64,000 nt of DNA from Micromonospora noduli (GTDB lineage Bacteria > Actinomycetota > Actinomycetes > Mycobacteriales > Micromonosporaceae): positions 1-64,000 of the forward strand of contig NZ_PYAK01000034.1 of assembly GCF_003264365.1 (NCBI RefSeq). Direction: 5' to 3'. This document shows positions 16,024 through 25,356 of this stretch, in pieces (positions within the stretch are counted from its first letter, which is position 1; every line of letters begins with the position of its first letter). A program made the translations under genes and the position numbers. The notes beneath the pieces are model-generated. The model made no database searches. It had not been told where the DNA came from and was given only the letters and a program-made list of their open reading frames with translations.

Positions 16024-18900
16024 GTGTCCCGCACTCTGCGTCGACGGCTCGTCAGCGCCACCACACTGCTCACCGTCCTGGTCACCCTCTGCCTCGTTCC
16101 ACAGGCAAGCGTTCCACCGGCCGCCGCGTCCCCGGCCCAGGCCGCCGCCCTCGCCCCGCCCGCCACCATCGGTTTCGAGAAGGTCGCCCTCGACGGCGGC
16201 CTCTCCATGGGCGAACCGATCGAACTGGCCGTCGCACCAGACGGCAAGGTCTTCTACATCAACCGGGGCACCAGCAGCGCCGGTGGTCAGGTCCGCCTCT
16301 ACAACCCGGCGACCAGGTCCACCACGGTCGCGCTGACCCTGCCACTGGACGCCCGCTTCGAGGACGGCCTGATCGGCATCACAGTGCACCCGAGCTTCGC
16401 GAGCAATCGCTGGGTCTACCTCTTCTACTCGCCCAAGGTCACCCCACTGGTCAACCGGATCAGTCGGTTCACCTTCAACCCGTCCACTCTGCTGCTCGAC
16501 CCGGGCAGCGAGGACGTGCTGATCGAGTGGCCCACCGAACGCGATCTCTGCTGCCACTCGGCCGGCTCGATGAGCTGGGACACGGCCGGCAACCTGTACT
16601 TCGCCGTCGGCGACAACACCAACTCCGGCGGCGACTCAGCCGGGATGGCCCCGATCGACGAGCGGACGAACCGTAACGCCCAGTACGACGCCCAGCGCAC
16701 CTCGGGCAACACCAACGACCTGCGCGGCAAGATCAACCGGATCCACCCGGAGAACGACGGCAGCTACACCGTCCCCACCGGCAACCTCTTCGCCGCCGGC
16801 ACCGCGCGAACGCGGCCGGAGATCTACGTGATGGGCGTGCGCAACCCGTACCGGATCTGGGTGGACCGCAAGGCCAACAACACCCTCTACTGGGGCGAGG
16901 TCGGCCCGGATGCCGGCACCGACCTCGCCAACCGTGGCCCGGCGGCCTACGACGAGTTCAACCGGGCCAACGGGCCCGGCAACTACGGCTGGCCGTACTG
17001 CGGCGGCCCCAACGTCGCCTACAACGACTGGGACTTCGCCACCGCCACACCGCGTGCCTGGTTTCCCTGCGGCGGCTCGACCGGCCCGGTCAACAACTCA
17101 CCCCGCAACACGGGGGTCCAGCAGCTCCCGCCGACGAAACCGGCGCTGGTCTGGGAGCAGCACGGCGGCAGTGAGGACTGGCCGGCGCTGGACAACCCGG
17201 GTGGGTGCGGGTCGCCCAACCACGTCGAGGTCTACCACTACGACCCGAACCTCGTCTCGGACGTGAAGTGGCCGGCCTACTACGACAACAAGTGGCTGAT
17301 CTCCGAGTACTGCCGCAACTGGATCAAGGAGGTCCAGTTCGACAACGGCAACCCGTCCACCGGGGCGCCGACCGTCATCGAGCCGGTGCTCGCCGGCATG
17401 AAACTCGTCCACCCGATCGACTGGCAGTTCGGCCCGGACGGCTCGCTCTACCTGCTGGAGTACGGCAGCGGCTACTTCTCCGGCGCGGTCGACGCCGGTC
17501 TCTACAAAATCAACTACGTCCAGGGTGGCCGATCGCCGGTAGCCAAGGCCACCGTCAACCGGGACAACGGACTGGCCCCCCTCTCGGTGACCTTCTCCAG
17601 CGCCGGCAGCTCTGACCCGGACGGCGACCCGCTGACGTACGCGTGGGACTTCACCAACAACGGCAGCACCGACTCGACCGCCGCGAACCCGTCCTTCACG
17701 TACTCCGCCAACGGCAGCTACAGCGCCCGGCTCACCGTCAACGACGGCACCGGCCGCAGCGCCACCACTGTGGTGTCGGTGGTGGTCGGCAACAACCGGC
17801 CGACTGTCACGTTGACCGGCCTGCCCGCCGGCGGGCTCTTCGACTGGGGACAGGACCTGGCGGTGGGCGCCACGGCCAGTGACCCGCAGGACGGCACGCC
17901 GGCCTGCTCGGCGGTGGTCGTCCGGGCCGCGCTGGGCCATCAGGAGCACGCCCACGAGGAGGGGGAGGGGACCGGCTGCGGCGCGACCTTCAACACCGGC
18001 CCGGTGCACGCCGGCCCCGACTCGGTGCTGTTCTTCGTCCTGCGGGGCAGCTACACCGATCGCGGCGCGACCGGCTCCGCCGCACTCACCGGTGAGCAGG
18101 AGATCAGCCTCTACCCGAAACAGTGGCAGGCCGAGCACTTCGTCCAACTCAACGGCCCCAAGGTGATCGACCAGGCGGCGGCCGAGGGTGGCAAGCGGCT
18201 GGGTGACGTCCAGAACGGCGAGAGCGTCCGGCACCACGCGGTGAGCCTCAAGGGGATCACCGGCGTCCGGGCCCGGGTCTCCTCCGGCGGCCCCGGCGGC
18301 ACCATTTCCTTCCGGTACGACTCACCGACCGGCACCGAGGTCGCCCGGATCGCGGTGCCGAACACCGGCGGCTGGGACAACTACACCGAGCTGAGTGCCA
18401 CTGTGACCAAGCCGGACGACGGCACCCACGACCTGTACCTGGTCGTCACCGGCGGCAGCGGGGCGTTGCTGGACGTGGACAGCTACACCTTCACCGGCCC
18501 TGGCGTCGGCACCGGCGGGGCGCGCACCGGTGAGGTCAAGGCCCTCGGCAAGTGCGCGGACATCGCCTCCAGCCAGACCGCGAACGGCACCAAGGTGCAG
18601 ACCTGGACCTGCAACGGCACCGCCGCCCAGCGCTGGTCCCTGCCCGGCGACGGTACGGTGCGGGGGCTCGCCAAGTGCCTGGACGTGAAGGCGAGCGGCA
18701 CCACCGACGGCACTCTCGTGCAGCTCTACGACTGCAACGGCAGCGGGGCCCAGCAGTGGGCCGCCCAGCCGGACGGCAGCCTGCGCAACCCCCAGTCCGG
18801 ACGGTGCCTGGACATCCCCAACTCGGACCTCACCGACGGTCGGCAACTGCGGATCTGGACCTGCAACGGCACCGGGGCGCAACGCTGGACCCTGCCGTGA
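16024..18900 (+). CDS. Secreted PQQ-type sugar dehydrogenase with PKD, CBM6-like and ricin-lectin modules
   Basis: A 958-residue modular secreted protein. A signal peptide (RTLRRRLVSATTLLTVLVTLCLV, then PPAAASPAQA) is followed by a glucose/sorbosone dehydrogenase-like beta-propeller to about residue 490 (LIGITVHPSFASNRWVYLFYS, GKINRIHPENDG, VMGVRNPYRIWVD, WQFGPDGSLYLLEYG). Next comes a PKD domain (APLSVTFSSAGSSDPDGDPLTYAWDF), an insert with an HEHAHEE-like acidic stretch, a CBM6-like domain (about 720-840) and a C-terminal ricin B lectin with three QxW repeats (QRW, QQW, QRW). GTG start with GGAGG 4 bases upstream. Probably oxidises sugars at polysaccharide surfaces. Confidence 0.88.
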   Translation: MSRTLRRRLVSATTLLTVLVTLCLVPQASVPPAAASPAQAAALAPPATIGFEKVALDGGLSMGEPIELAVAPDGKVFYINRGTSSAGGQVRLYNPATRSTTVALTLPLDARFEDGLIGITVHPSFASNRWVYLFYSPKVTPLVNRISRFTFNPSTLLLDPGSEDVLIEWPTERDLCCHSAGSMSWDTAGNLYFAVGDNTNSGGDSAGMAPIDERTNRNAQYDAQRTSGNTNDLRGKINRIHPENDGSYTVPTGNLFAAGTARTRPEIYVMGVRNPYRIWVDRKANNTLYWGEVGPDAGTDLANRGPAAYDEFNRANGPGNYGWPYCGGPNVAYNDWDFATATPRAWFPCGGSTGPVNNSPRNTGVQQLPPTKPALVWEQHGGSEDWPALDNPGGCGSPNHVEVYHYDPNLVSDVKWPAYYDNKWLISEYCRNWIKEVQFDNGNPSTGAPTVIEPVLAGMKLVHPIDWQFGPDGSLYLLEYGSGYFSGAVDAGLYKINYVQGGRSPVAKATVNRDNGLAPLSVTFSSAGSSDPDGDPLTYAWDFTNNGSTDSTAANPSFTYSANGSYSARLTVNDGTGRSATTVVSVVVGNNRPTVTLTGLPAGGLFDWGQDLAVGATASDPQDGTPACSAVVVRAALGHQEHAHEEGEGTGCGATFNTGPVHAGPDSVLFFVLRGSYTDRGATGSAALTGEQEISLYPKQWQAEHFVQLNGPKVIDQAAAEGGKRLGDVQNGESVRHHAVSLKGITGVRARVSSGGPGGTISFRYDSPTGTEVARIAVPNTGGWDNYTELSATVTKPDDGTHDLYLVVTGGSGALLDVDSYTFTGPGVGTGGARTGEVKALGKCADIASSQTANGTKVQTWTCNGTAAQRWSLPGDGTVRGLAKCLDVKASGTTDGTLVQLYDCNGSGAQQWAAQPDGSLRNPQSGRCLDIPNSDLTDGRQLRIWTCNGTGAQRWTLP

Positions 18901-18971
18901 CCGCCCCCTGACCGGCTCGGCACCCGTACCCGAGCGTCGATGACGCACGGGGCCGGGCGGCGGAGGCGGAG

Positions 18972-19010
18972 CCCGGCCGTCCACCCACGTCCCCCGGGTG
19001 GGCGGCCGGG
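18972..19010 (+). terminator. Terminator after the sugar dehydrogenase gene
   Basis: Fifteen-base arms CCCGGCCGTCCACCC and GGGTGGGCGGCCGGG with a 9-base loop and one T/G wobble, about 70 bp after the stop codon. Confidence 0.6.
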
Positions 19011-19022
19011 ACTCGGGGGACA

Positions 19023-19532
19023 ATGCCGGGTATGCGGCTGGTGCTCACGGCGGACACCCACGTACCGAAGCGGGCCCGGGACCTACCCGGGCCACTCTGG
19101 GCGGCCATCGAGGCGGCCGACCTGGTGGTGCACGCCGGCGACTGGGTGGACGAGGCCCTGCTCGACGCCATGACCGCGCGATCGCGCCGACTGATCGGGG
19201 TGTACGGCAACAACGACGGCCCGGCGCTGCGCGCCCGGCTGCCGGAGGTGGCCCGGGTCGAGCTCGACGGACTGCGGGTCGCGGTGGTGCACGAGACCGG
19301 GCCCCGGACCGGCCGGGAGAAGCGGTGCGCGGCCCGCTTTCCCGATGTCGACCTGCTGGTGTTCGGGCATTCGCACATCCCCTGGGACACCGAGGCAACC
19401 GGTGGGCTGCGCCTGCTCAACCCGGGCTCACCCACCGACCGCCGCTCCCAACCCCACGCCACCTACCTCACGGCCGAGGTGCACGCCGGCATCCTCACCG
19501 AGGTCCAGCTGCATCGCCTGCCCCGCCCCTGA
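19023..19532 (+). CDS. Metallophosphoesterase, YfcE/MJ0936 family
   Basis: A 169-residue calcineurin-like phosphoesterase. Metal-ligand motifs are in order: LTADTHVP (D-x-H), VVHAGDWVD (GD), VYGNNDG (GNND), VVHETG (H), VFGHSHIPW (GHSH). This is the small YfcE-type core, with likely phosphodiesterase activity on small substrates. The start may be M1 or the Met at 19032 (MRLVLTADTH). The downstream palindromic repeat at 19545-19632 could terminate it. Confidence 0.88.
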   Translation: MPGMRLVLTADTHVPKRARDLPGPLWAAIEAADLVVHAGDWVDEALLDAMTARSRRLIGVYGNNDGPALRARLPEVARVELDGLRVAVVHETGPRTGREKRCAARFPDVDLLVFGHSHIPWDTEATGGLRLLNPGSPTDRRSQPHATYLTAEVHAGILTEVQLHRLPRP

Positions 19533-19544
19533 CCCCACCCCGCC

Positions 19545-19632
19545 CCTCACCCGCGATCTTGCACCTGCTGACGACGATTTGCGCCTCGCGTGCCCTTTTG
19601 TCGTGACAGGAAGTGCAAGATCGCGGGTGAGG
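19545..19632. repeat. Intergenic inverted repeat (GATC-type element 1)
   Basis: Perfect 20-base arms (CCTCACCCGCGATCTTGCAC and its complement) enclosing 48 bases that themselves fold imperfectly (CCTGCTGACGAC against GTCGTGACAGG). C-rich sequence precedes and G-rich sequence follows, so the stem may extend. It lies between convergent genes. It shares architecture with elements at 35023 and 59332. Confidence 0.8.
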
Positions 19633-19641
19633 GGGTCGGGG

Positions 19642-19857
19642 TTACTGGCCTCGGCCCGTTTCGGCCTGAAGCTCGTCGATGCGCTTGGACGCCTCGGCCT
19701 TGGTCAGGTCGTCCGGGAGGTCGGCGTGGGCTTCCCGGGCAAGCGTGCTCAGGTAGGACTCCTGGGCGGCGGTCGGCGGCTCATCCCCGGTGACCCACTC
19801 GTCCGGGTCCTTGATCGCGGCGTTCTGGTCGGCCTGCTCGGTGCGGCGGTCCGTCAT
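19642..19857 (-). CDS. DUF3072 domain protein
   Basis: A 71-residue protein of the DUF3072 family, recognised from NAAIKDPDEWVTGDEPPTAAQESYLSTLAREA and the C-terminal DLTKAEASKRIDELQAETGRG. The family is widespread in actinobacteria and some proteobacteria and has no assigned function; the second half resembles a SAP-like helix pair. Three consecutive in-frame ATG codons follow an AAAGGG; the third (19857) has the best spacing. Confidence 0.85.
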   Translation of the reverse strand: MTDRRTEQADQNAAIKDPDEWVTGDEPPTAAQESYLSTLAREAHADLPDDLTKAEASKRIDELQAETGRGQ

Positions 19858-19943
19858 CATCATCACCCTTTCTTTCGAACAGGTGTGCCAGTACCCCGAT
19901 CATCAGTGGTTCATGCCCGAACGCCGCCACCTACGATCATCTG

Positions 19944-20903
19944 ATGACGGAGGACCGGTCGAGCGTGGTGGTGGTCGGGGCGGGCATCGCCGGGGTGGCC
20001 TGTGCGGTCGAGTTGACCCGGGCCGGGGTGCCGGTGCAGATCCGGGAGCGGGGGCACGTCTGCGGTGGCCGGATGGCCAGCAAACGCTTCCAGGGCCGGC
20101 CCGCGGACATCGGCGCCGCCTACTTCACCGCCACCGACCCGGACTTCGCCGCACTGGTCGAGCAGTGGCGCGCCGCCGGGCTGGTCCGCGAATGGACCGA
20201 CACCTTCCAGGCGTACGACCGGAGTGGCAACCACGAGGTGCCCGGGCCGATGCGCTTCGCCGCCCCCCGTGGGCTGCGCTCGTTGGTCGAGCACCTGGCC
20301 GGCTCGGTGCCGGTGACCGTCGACCGGCTGGTGCTCACGGTGGAACCCGGCCCGGTCGTCGACGGGCAGTCGTGTGCGGCGGTCGCCCTGGCCATGCCGG
20401 GTCCGCAGGCCGCCCTGCTGCTCGACCCGGCCCTGACCGACGCCACCCGGGTCGTACAGGCGCAACGCTGGTCGCCGTCGCTGGCCGCGGTGCTGCGCTT
20501 CCCGACCCGGCGCTGGCCGGACTTCCGGGGTGCGTTCGTCAACGAGCATCCGGTCCTCAACCTCGTCTGCGACGACGGTGACCGGCGCGGTGACGGCGCG
20601 CCGGTGCTGGTCGCGCACACAGTGCCTGAGTTCGCGGCCGGGCACCTGGCCCAACCCACCGGGGCCGGCCCGGCGATCGAACAGGCCGTCCGGGACCTGC
20701 TCGGGCTGCCCGAGCAGGCCGTCGACGTGCACGTGCACCGTTGGACGTACGCGAAGCCGACCAGCGACGCCGGCGGCGCCACCCACCACCTCGACGCCGA
20801 CGGAATCGGCCTGGCCGGCGACGCGTTCGGCAAGCCCCGGGTGCAGAGCGCCTGGCGCTCCGGCCGGGACCTGGGCCGTGCACTGGCCGCCCGCCTGGCC
20901 TGA
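19944..20903 (+). CDS. Renalase-like NAD(P)/FAD-dependent oxidoreductase
   Basis: A 319-residue flavoprotein with an N-terminal Rossmann motif SSVVVVGAGIAGVACAVELTRAG, then RERGHVCGGRMASKRF and DIGAAYFTATDPDF, the pattern of bacterial renalase-type amine or dihydronicotinamide oxidases. The C-terminal FAD-binding end is GIGLAGDAFGKPRVQSAWRSGRDLG. Bacterial renalases oxidise dihydro-NAD(P) isomers; that activity is inferred by family only. It is convergent with the antiporter gene, which follows within 10 bp. Confidence 0.82.
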   Translation: MTEDRSSVVVVGAGIAGVACAVELTRAGVPVQIRERGHVCGGRMASKRFQGRPADIGAAYFTATDPDFAALVEQWRAAGLVREWTDTFQAYDRSGNHEVPGPMRFAAPRGLRSLVEHLAGSVPVTVDRLVLTVEPGPVVDGQSCAAVALAMPGPQAALLLDPALTDATRVVQAQRWSPSLAAVLRFPTRRWPDFRGAFVNEHPVLNLVCDDGDRRGDGAPVLVAHTVPEFAAGHLAQPTGAGPAIEQAVRDLLGLPEQAVDVHVHRWTYAKPTSDAGGATHHLDADGIGLAGDAFGKPRVQSAWRSGRDLGRALAARLA

Positions 20904-20912
20904 GTCACCCGC

Positions 20913-22208
20913 TCAGGCGTGTCCGGCTGCCGCGACCGGCCGAGCGTCGGCGTCCCGCTCGGCCGGGTCGGAGGTCCGCTCTCCCTCCCGGTCCAGCAAC
21001 TGCATGACCGGGGTCGCCGCGACGCCGTGCACCACGACGGAGACGAGCACCACCAGCCCGACGGTCGCCCAGAGCAGCTCGGCCTGCGGGAAGTCGGCCT
21101 TGGTGGTGGCGTAGGCGAGGTAGTAGAACGAGCCGACGCCGCGAATGCCGAACAACGAGATGACCCAGTGCTCGGCCGGGCGTCCCGGTGCGCCACGCAA
21201 CGACAACCAGCCGATCAGCGGCCGCACCAGGAACACCAGCGCCAGCCCGACGGCGGCCGCCGGCCAGGTCAGTGGGCCCAGCAGACCACCCACGATCGCG
21301 CCGCCGAGCAGCAGCAACAGCACCAGGGTGAGCAGCCGTTCGACCTGCTCGGCGAAGTCGTGCAGCACCGAGTGGAACTCGTGGGTCCGCTCAGCGGCCC
21401 GAATGGCCCGGGCGGCCACGAACACCGCCAGGAAGCCGTACCCGCCGACCACCTCCACCAGCCCGTACGCCAGGAACGTGGCGGCCAGCGCCAGGAAGCC
21501 CTCGGCGTGCCGGGCCAACCGCAGGTCACTGGGCGCGCGGAAGAACAGCTTGCCGAGCAGCCAGCCGATGAGCAGCCCACCGCCGACGCCGATGCTGATC
21601 TTCCAGAGCACGTCCACTGTGAACCACTCGGCCAACCAGTCGCTCGGGGCGAGGCTGGTCGAGGCGATGGCGATGGCCGCGTAGACGAACGGGAACGCCA
21701 GCCCGTCGTTCAGGCCGGCCTCCGAGGTCAGCGCGAAGCGGACCTCGTCCTCGGAATCCTCCACGTCGGTCGGCTCGCCGACCTGCACGTCGGCGGCGAG
21801 CACCGGGTCGGTGGGCGCCAGCGCGGCGCCCAACAACAGCGCGGCGGCCGGCACCAGCCCCGCCCACCACCAGCCGAGCACTGCCACCGCCGCGATGCAC
21901 AGGGGCATCGCGATCGCCAGCAGTCGCCAGGTGGACGACCACCGCCGCCAACTCAACGGCCGGTCAATCTTCAGCCCGGCGCCCATCAGCGCGACGATCA
22001 CCCCGATCTCGGTGAGGTGGGTGGTCAGCTCCGGGTGGGCCAGGGGGTCCGGTGACGGCAGCCCGACCGGCAGCAGGAACACCAGCATGCCGAGGGCGAG
22101 GAAGGCGATCGGCATGGACAGCGGGCGCCGCTCCAGCACCCGCGGCAGGATGCCCGCCAGCAGGGCGCCCAGGCCCACCAGCGCGAACGCCACATCTACC
22201 GGCTCCAC
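20913..22208 (-). CDS. CPA1-type cation:proton antiporter
   Basis: A 431-residue membrane protein with about 12 helices, Na+/H+ exchanger type. LIDRPLSWRRW-like loops and GAALAPTDPVLAADVQVGEP (the conserved PTDP element of CPA1 exchangers), then LTSEAGLNDGLAFPFVYAAIA (the E-x-G-x-N-D-G motif holding the ion-binding Asp). The C-terminal tail is short and polar. GTG start at 22208 with AAAGGGTGG upstream. It is downstream of the HAD gene on the same strand with a 108-bp gap. Confidence 0.9.
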   Translation of the reverse strand: MEPVDVAFALVGLGALLAGILPRVLERRPLSMPIAFLALGMLVFLLPVGLPSPDPLAHPELTTHLTEIGVIVALMGAGLKIDRPLSWRRWSSTWRLLAIAMPLCIAAVAVLGWWWAGLVPAAALLLGAALAPTDPVLAADVQVGEPTDVEDSEDEVRFALTSEAGLNDGLAFPFVYAAIAIASTSLAPSDWLAEWFTVDVLWKISIGVGGGLLIGWLLGKLFFRAPSDLRLARHAEGFLALAATFLAYGLVEVVGGYGFLAVFVAARAIRAAERTHEFHSVLHDFAEQVERLLTLVLLLLLGGAIVGGLLGPLTWPAAAVGLALVFLVRPLIGWLSLRGAPGRPAEHWVISLFGIRGVGSFYYLAYATTKADFPQAELLWATVGLVVLVSVVVHGVAATPVMQLLDREGERTSDPAERDADARPVAAAGHA

Positions 22209-22316
22209 GGCACCACCCTTTCTGGCCGCACCCGCGAGGCGCGGGCAGGTGGTGACAGTCCTTGCCCCGCAAGGGCTCCGGCTATGCGCGTCCGCGCCGG
22301 TGGACCCGAGTGATCC

Positions 22317-22994
22317 TCACCGGGGTCGGCTGAGCGGCGAGTCCGCCAACTCGTGCAACAGCGCGGCCGGGTCGTCGTACACCGACACGGCACCCGCGCC
22401 GGCGAGCTCGCCGCGGCTGGTGCCACCGCAGGTCAGGCCCACACATGGAATGTTCAGCTTCCCGGCCGCGGCGACGTCCCACACCGAGTCGCCGACGAAG
22501 ACCACCCGCTCGGCGGCCAACCCGGACTGCTCCAACGCGGCGACAAGGATGTCCGGTGCCGGCTTGCTCTGCTGGGCGTCCGCGGAGGAGGTGATCGTGT
22601 CGATCACGTCATCGGCGGCCAGCGCCCGACGAAGCGCGCCCACCTCGGGTTCCGAGGCGGACGTGGCCAGCACGACCCGCAACCCCCGCTCGGCGCAGGC
22701 ACGCAACAGGTCGGCCGCCCGGGGTAGTGGCGTGAGCCGTTCCCAGTACTCGGCGTAGAGGGTGTCGTGCGCGTCGCGCAGCTTCGAGTCGGCGTCGCGG
22801 TCCCGCTCCGGGCCGAGGAGATGATCCAGGAGTTTGTCCGATCCCATCCCGATCGAACGGTGCACCACCGCCATCGGCACCGGCTGATCGGTCTGGCGTA
22901 ACGCCTCCCACCAGCTCACGGTGTGCAGATAGGTGGTGTCGACAAGGGTGCCGTCGACATCGAAGAGGACCCCGGCGGGCCGGTCGGTAGCCAT
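22317..22994 (-). CDS. HAD-family hydrolase (phosphoglycolate phosphatase-like)
   Basis: A 225-residue HAD phosphatase. Motif I FDVDGTLVDTTYLH, motif II LATSASEPE, motif III Lys in SKPAPDILVAAL, motif IV VFVGDSVWDVAAAGKLNIP. A cap of four helices follows motif I, as in beta-phosphoglucomutase and Gph-like enzymes. The substrate is probably a small phosphate ester. It lies 25 bp after the PP2C-type regulator gene, suggesting cotranscription with it. Confidence 0.9.
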   Translation of the reverse strand: MATDRPAGVLFDVDGTLVDTTYLHTVSWWEALRQTDQPVPMAVVHRSIGMGSDKLLDHLLGPERDRDADSKLRDAHDTLYAEYWERLTPLPRAADLLRACAERGLRVVLATSASEPEVGALRRALAADDVIDTITSSADAQQSKPAPDILVAALEQSGLAAERVVFVGDSVWDVAAAGKLNIPCVGLTCGGTSRGELAGAGAVSVYDDPAALLHELADSPLSRPR

Positions 22995-23019
22995 GGGCGT
23001 CCTCCTACCCTCGGGCGGT

Positions 23020-25158
23020 TCAGGGATGCGCGGCCGGCGGCGTGAGGATCTCGAACCAGACCGTGGAGCCCCGGACCGACGGGTCGGTGCCCCAGGCGTC
23101 GCTGAGTTCCTCGATCAGGCCCAGGCCGCGCCCGCGACTGCTCAACGTGTCGGTACGGGCCCGGGTCACGGTGCCCCGGGTGCCGGAATCCGCGACCGAG
23201 ACGAGCAGCCGCTCGGCGCTGAGGTCAATCTCCACCCGGGCGGCCGTGCCGGCGTGCAGCAACGCGTTGGTGGTCAGCTCGCTGGTGCAGAGCACCGCCG
23301 CCCCGATCACCGACTCGGGCACCTGCCACTCGGTGAGCTGGCCGGTCAGCCAGTGCCGGACCCGGCTGGGCGCGGTCGGCTCGGCGGGCACCTCCATGCT
23401 CGCCGAACGACTCGGTTTGAGCGCGTGCTCGACCGCCAGCACGGCCACGTCGTCCTCCGTGCCGCCCGGGACCGCCGCGGTGGCCACCGCGCAGAGTGCC
23501 CGTGGGTCGCCGCTGCCGGCCTTGGCGATGGCGTCGCTCAGGGTGGCCAGCCCGGCGCTCAGGCTCTGCCGGCGACGCTCCACCACCCCGTCGCTGAACA
23601 GCAGCAGGGTGTCGCCGGGGCGGAACGGGACGGTAGTGGTGCCCGGCCGGCCGCCCAACCCCAGCGGCGGCCCGGCCGGGACGTCGACGTACTCGGCGTG
23701 GAACCGACCATCCGGGTCGCCGCGGCGGATCAGCGGCGCGGGGTGCCCCGCGCTGGACAGGGTCAGCTCCCGCCGCTCCGCGTCGATCACCCCGAACGCC
23801 ACTGTGACGAACAGCTCGTGGGTGCCGGCCTCCACGCCGAGGCTGGTCACCAGCCGGTCCAGGCCGCCCAGGACCGCAGCGGGCGTCGGGTCGGCCAGGG
23901 CCAGGGCGCGCAGCGCGGCCCGGACCTGCCCCATCCGCGCGGCGGCCTGCACGTCGTGACCGGCGACGTCGCCCAGCACCACGCCGAGCGAGCCGTTGGG
24001 CAGCAGGAACGCATCGTAGAAGTCACCGCCGGCCGCGTTGCCGTCCACGCCCGGGTCGTAGCGGGCCGCGATCCGCAACCGGGGCAGATCCGGCAGGTGC
24101 TCCGGCAACATGCTGCGCTGCAACAGTTGGGCCGTGCCGTGCTGGGTCTCGAACCGGCGGGCCCGCTCCGCGGCCTGGCCGATCAGCTCCGCCGAGGCGG
24201 CCAGCAGCGCCCGCTCGGCGGGAGACCAGGTGTGCGGGACCTGGTAGCCGACCGCCAGCCCGCCGCGGATCACCGAGGTGCCCAGCGGCAGGGCCGCCAT
24301 CGCCCGGATCTTCTGGTCGTGGCGGTCCACGGCGGTGTCCCGCAGCGGCTGCCCGTCGCGGGTGAACGACGGGGCGCCGGAGCGGGCCGCCTGCACCACC
24401 GGGGCCGACCAGTCCGCCGGTGCGCGCCGCCAGAGCGGGGGAAGCCGCTCGTCGGCCTCGTCCAACAACTCGCCACGAACCCGACGCACCATGCGCCAGC
24501 CACCGCCGCCCTCGTCGACAGCGAACGAGGCCTGGTCGGGGTCGAACGTGGTGATCGCGTACCGCAGCGCCACCCGGGCCACGTCGTCGAGGGTGAGGGT
24601 GCCGGCGAGCGCCGCGGCCACCTCGCTGAGGCTCTGCAACTGCTCGGTGACGTGGGTGGTCTCGGCCGCGACCGTCAACACGCCGACGATGTGACCTGCG
24701 CTGTCGCGCACCGGTGAGTAGCCCCGGGTGAAGACCGCCTGTTCCACCGTCGCGGAGTGCCCCCGGACCAGCGGCAGGGTGGACTCCTTCTCCAGGAAGG
24801 CCTCGCCCTGCCGGTAGCAGCGCTCGATCACCGCACCGACGCCGGGCAGCGCCCAGATCTCCGCGAACACCTCGGAGGCCGGACGACCGAGGGCGCTCGG
24901 GTGCTTGGTGCCCAGCAGCTCGGCGTAGCCGGCGTTGTAGAGCAGGACGAGGTCGTCGCCGTACGCCAGGGCCATCGGCATCGGCGAGGCGAGGACCAGC
25001 TCCACCACGGCCTGGAGGGCGACATCCCAGCCGTCGGCCGGGCCCAGCGGGGTGCTGGCCCAGTCGTGGGCGAGCGCGCCGACACCCGGGCCGGACCCGG
25101 TGGGTGCGTCCGGGCCCGGAGTTGCTGGCGTGGGGACCCGCCCGACCGTTCCTGGCAT
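23020..25158 (-). CDS. PAS-GAF-PP2C phosphatase fused to an RsbW-like ATPase domain
   Basis: A 712-residue signalling protein. An N-terminal PAS-like domain (about 40-155, LASPMPMALAYGDDLVLLYNAGYAELLG) is followed by GAF (about 170-335), SpoIIE/RsbU-type PP2C phosphatase (about 360-570, with the metal motifs AAGGDFYDAF and LGDVAGHDVQAAARM) and a C-terminal histidine-kinase-like ATPase (TSELTTNALLHAG, SRGRGLGLIEELSDAWG). It therefore combines the phosphatase and anti-sigma-kinase-like parts of a partner-switching module. An obvious target would be anti-sigma antagonists acting on a SigF-type factor. No clear RBS; TAGGCT ten bases before the ATG may be a -10 for a leaderless transcript. Confidence 0.9.
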   Translation of the reverse strand: MPGTVGRVPTPATPGPDAPTGSGPGVGALAHDWASTPLGPADGWDVALQAVVELVLASPMPMALAYGDDLVLLYNAGYAELLGTKHPSALGRPASEVFAEIWALPGVGAVIERCYRQGEAFLEKESTLPLVRGHSATVEQAVFTRGYSPVRDSAGHIVGVLTVAAETTHVTEQLQSLSEVAAALAGTLTLDDVARVALRYAITTFDPDQASFAVDEGGGGWRMVRRVRGELLDEADERLPPLWRRAPADWSAPVVQAARSGAPSFTRDGQPLRDTAVDRHDQKIRAMAALPLGTSVIRGGLAVGYQVPHTWSPAERALLAASAELIGQAAERARRFETQHGTAQLLQRSMLPEHLPDLPRLRIAARYDPGVDGNAAGGDFYDAFLLPNGSLGVVLGDVAGHDVQAAARMGQVRAALRALALADPTPAAVLGGLDRLVTSLGVEAGTHELFVTVAFGVIDAERRELTLSSAGHPAPLIRRGDPDGRFHAEYVDVPAGPPLGLGGRPGTTTVPFRPGDTLLLFSDGVVERRRQSLSAGLATLSDAIAKAGSGDPRALCAVATAAVPGGTEDDVAVLAVEHALKPSRSASMEVPAEPTAPSRVRHWLTGQLTEWQVPESVIGAAVLCTSELTTNALLHAGTAARVEIDLSAERLLVSVADSGTRGTVTRARTDTLSSRGRGLGLIEELSDAWGTDPSVRGSTVWFEILTPPAAHP

Positions 25159-25356
25159 GTTCGCAGCCTAGTCGGCCGACCGGGAAAGGCATCCGACCAT
25201 GGCGGCGGGCCGTGGCCGCGTCCGTTGCGGTGGCTGTTCGGGCAGTTCACGGCCCCTGTCCGGAGGTCTGTCGGGAAAAACGCCGCACGCTGCGCGGAGT
25301 GCCGGACCGGTTGCCGGGTATGCGCCCGGCGCAGTCCATGCGACAGGAGGGACATC

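Noticed and set aside
25316-25321. GGGTAT before the CmpX-like gene as a SigF promoter
   Set aside because: Perfect -10 but no GTTT at the right spacing; left as a note in the gene entry.
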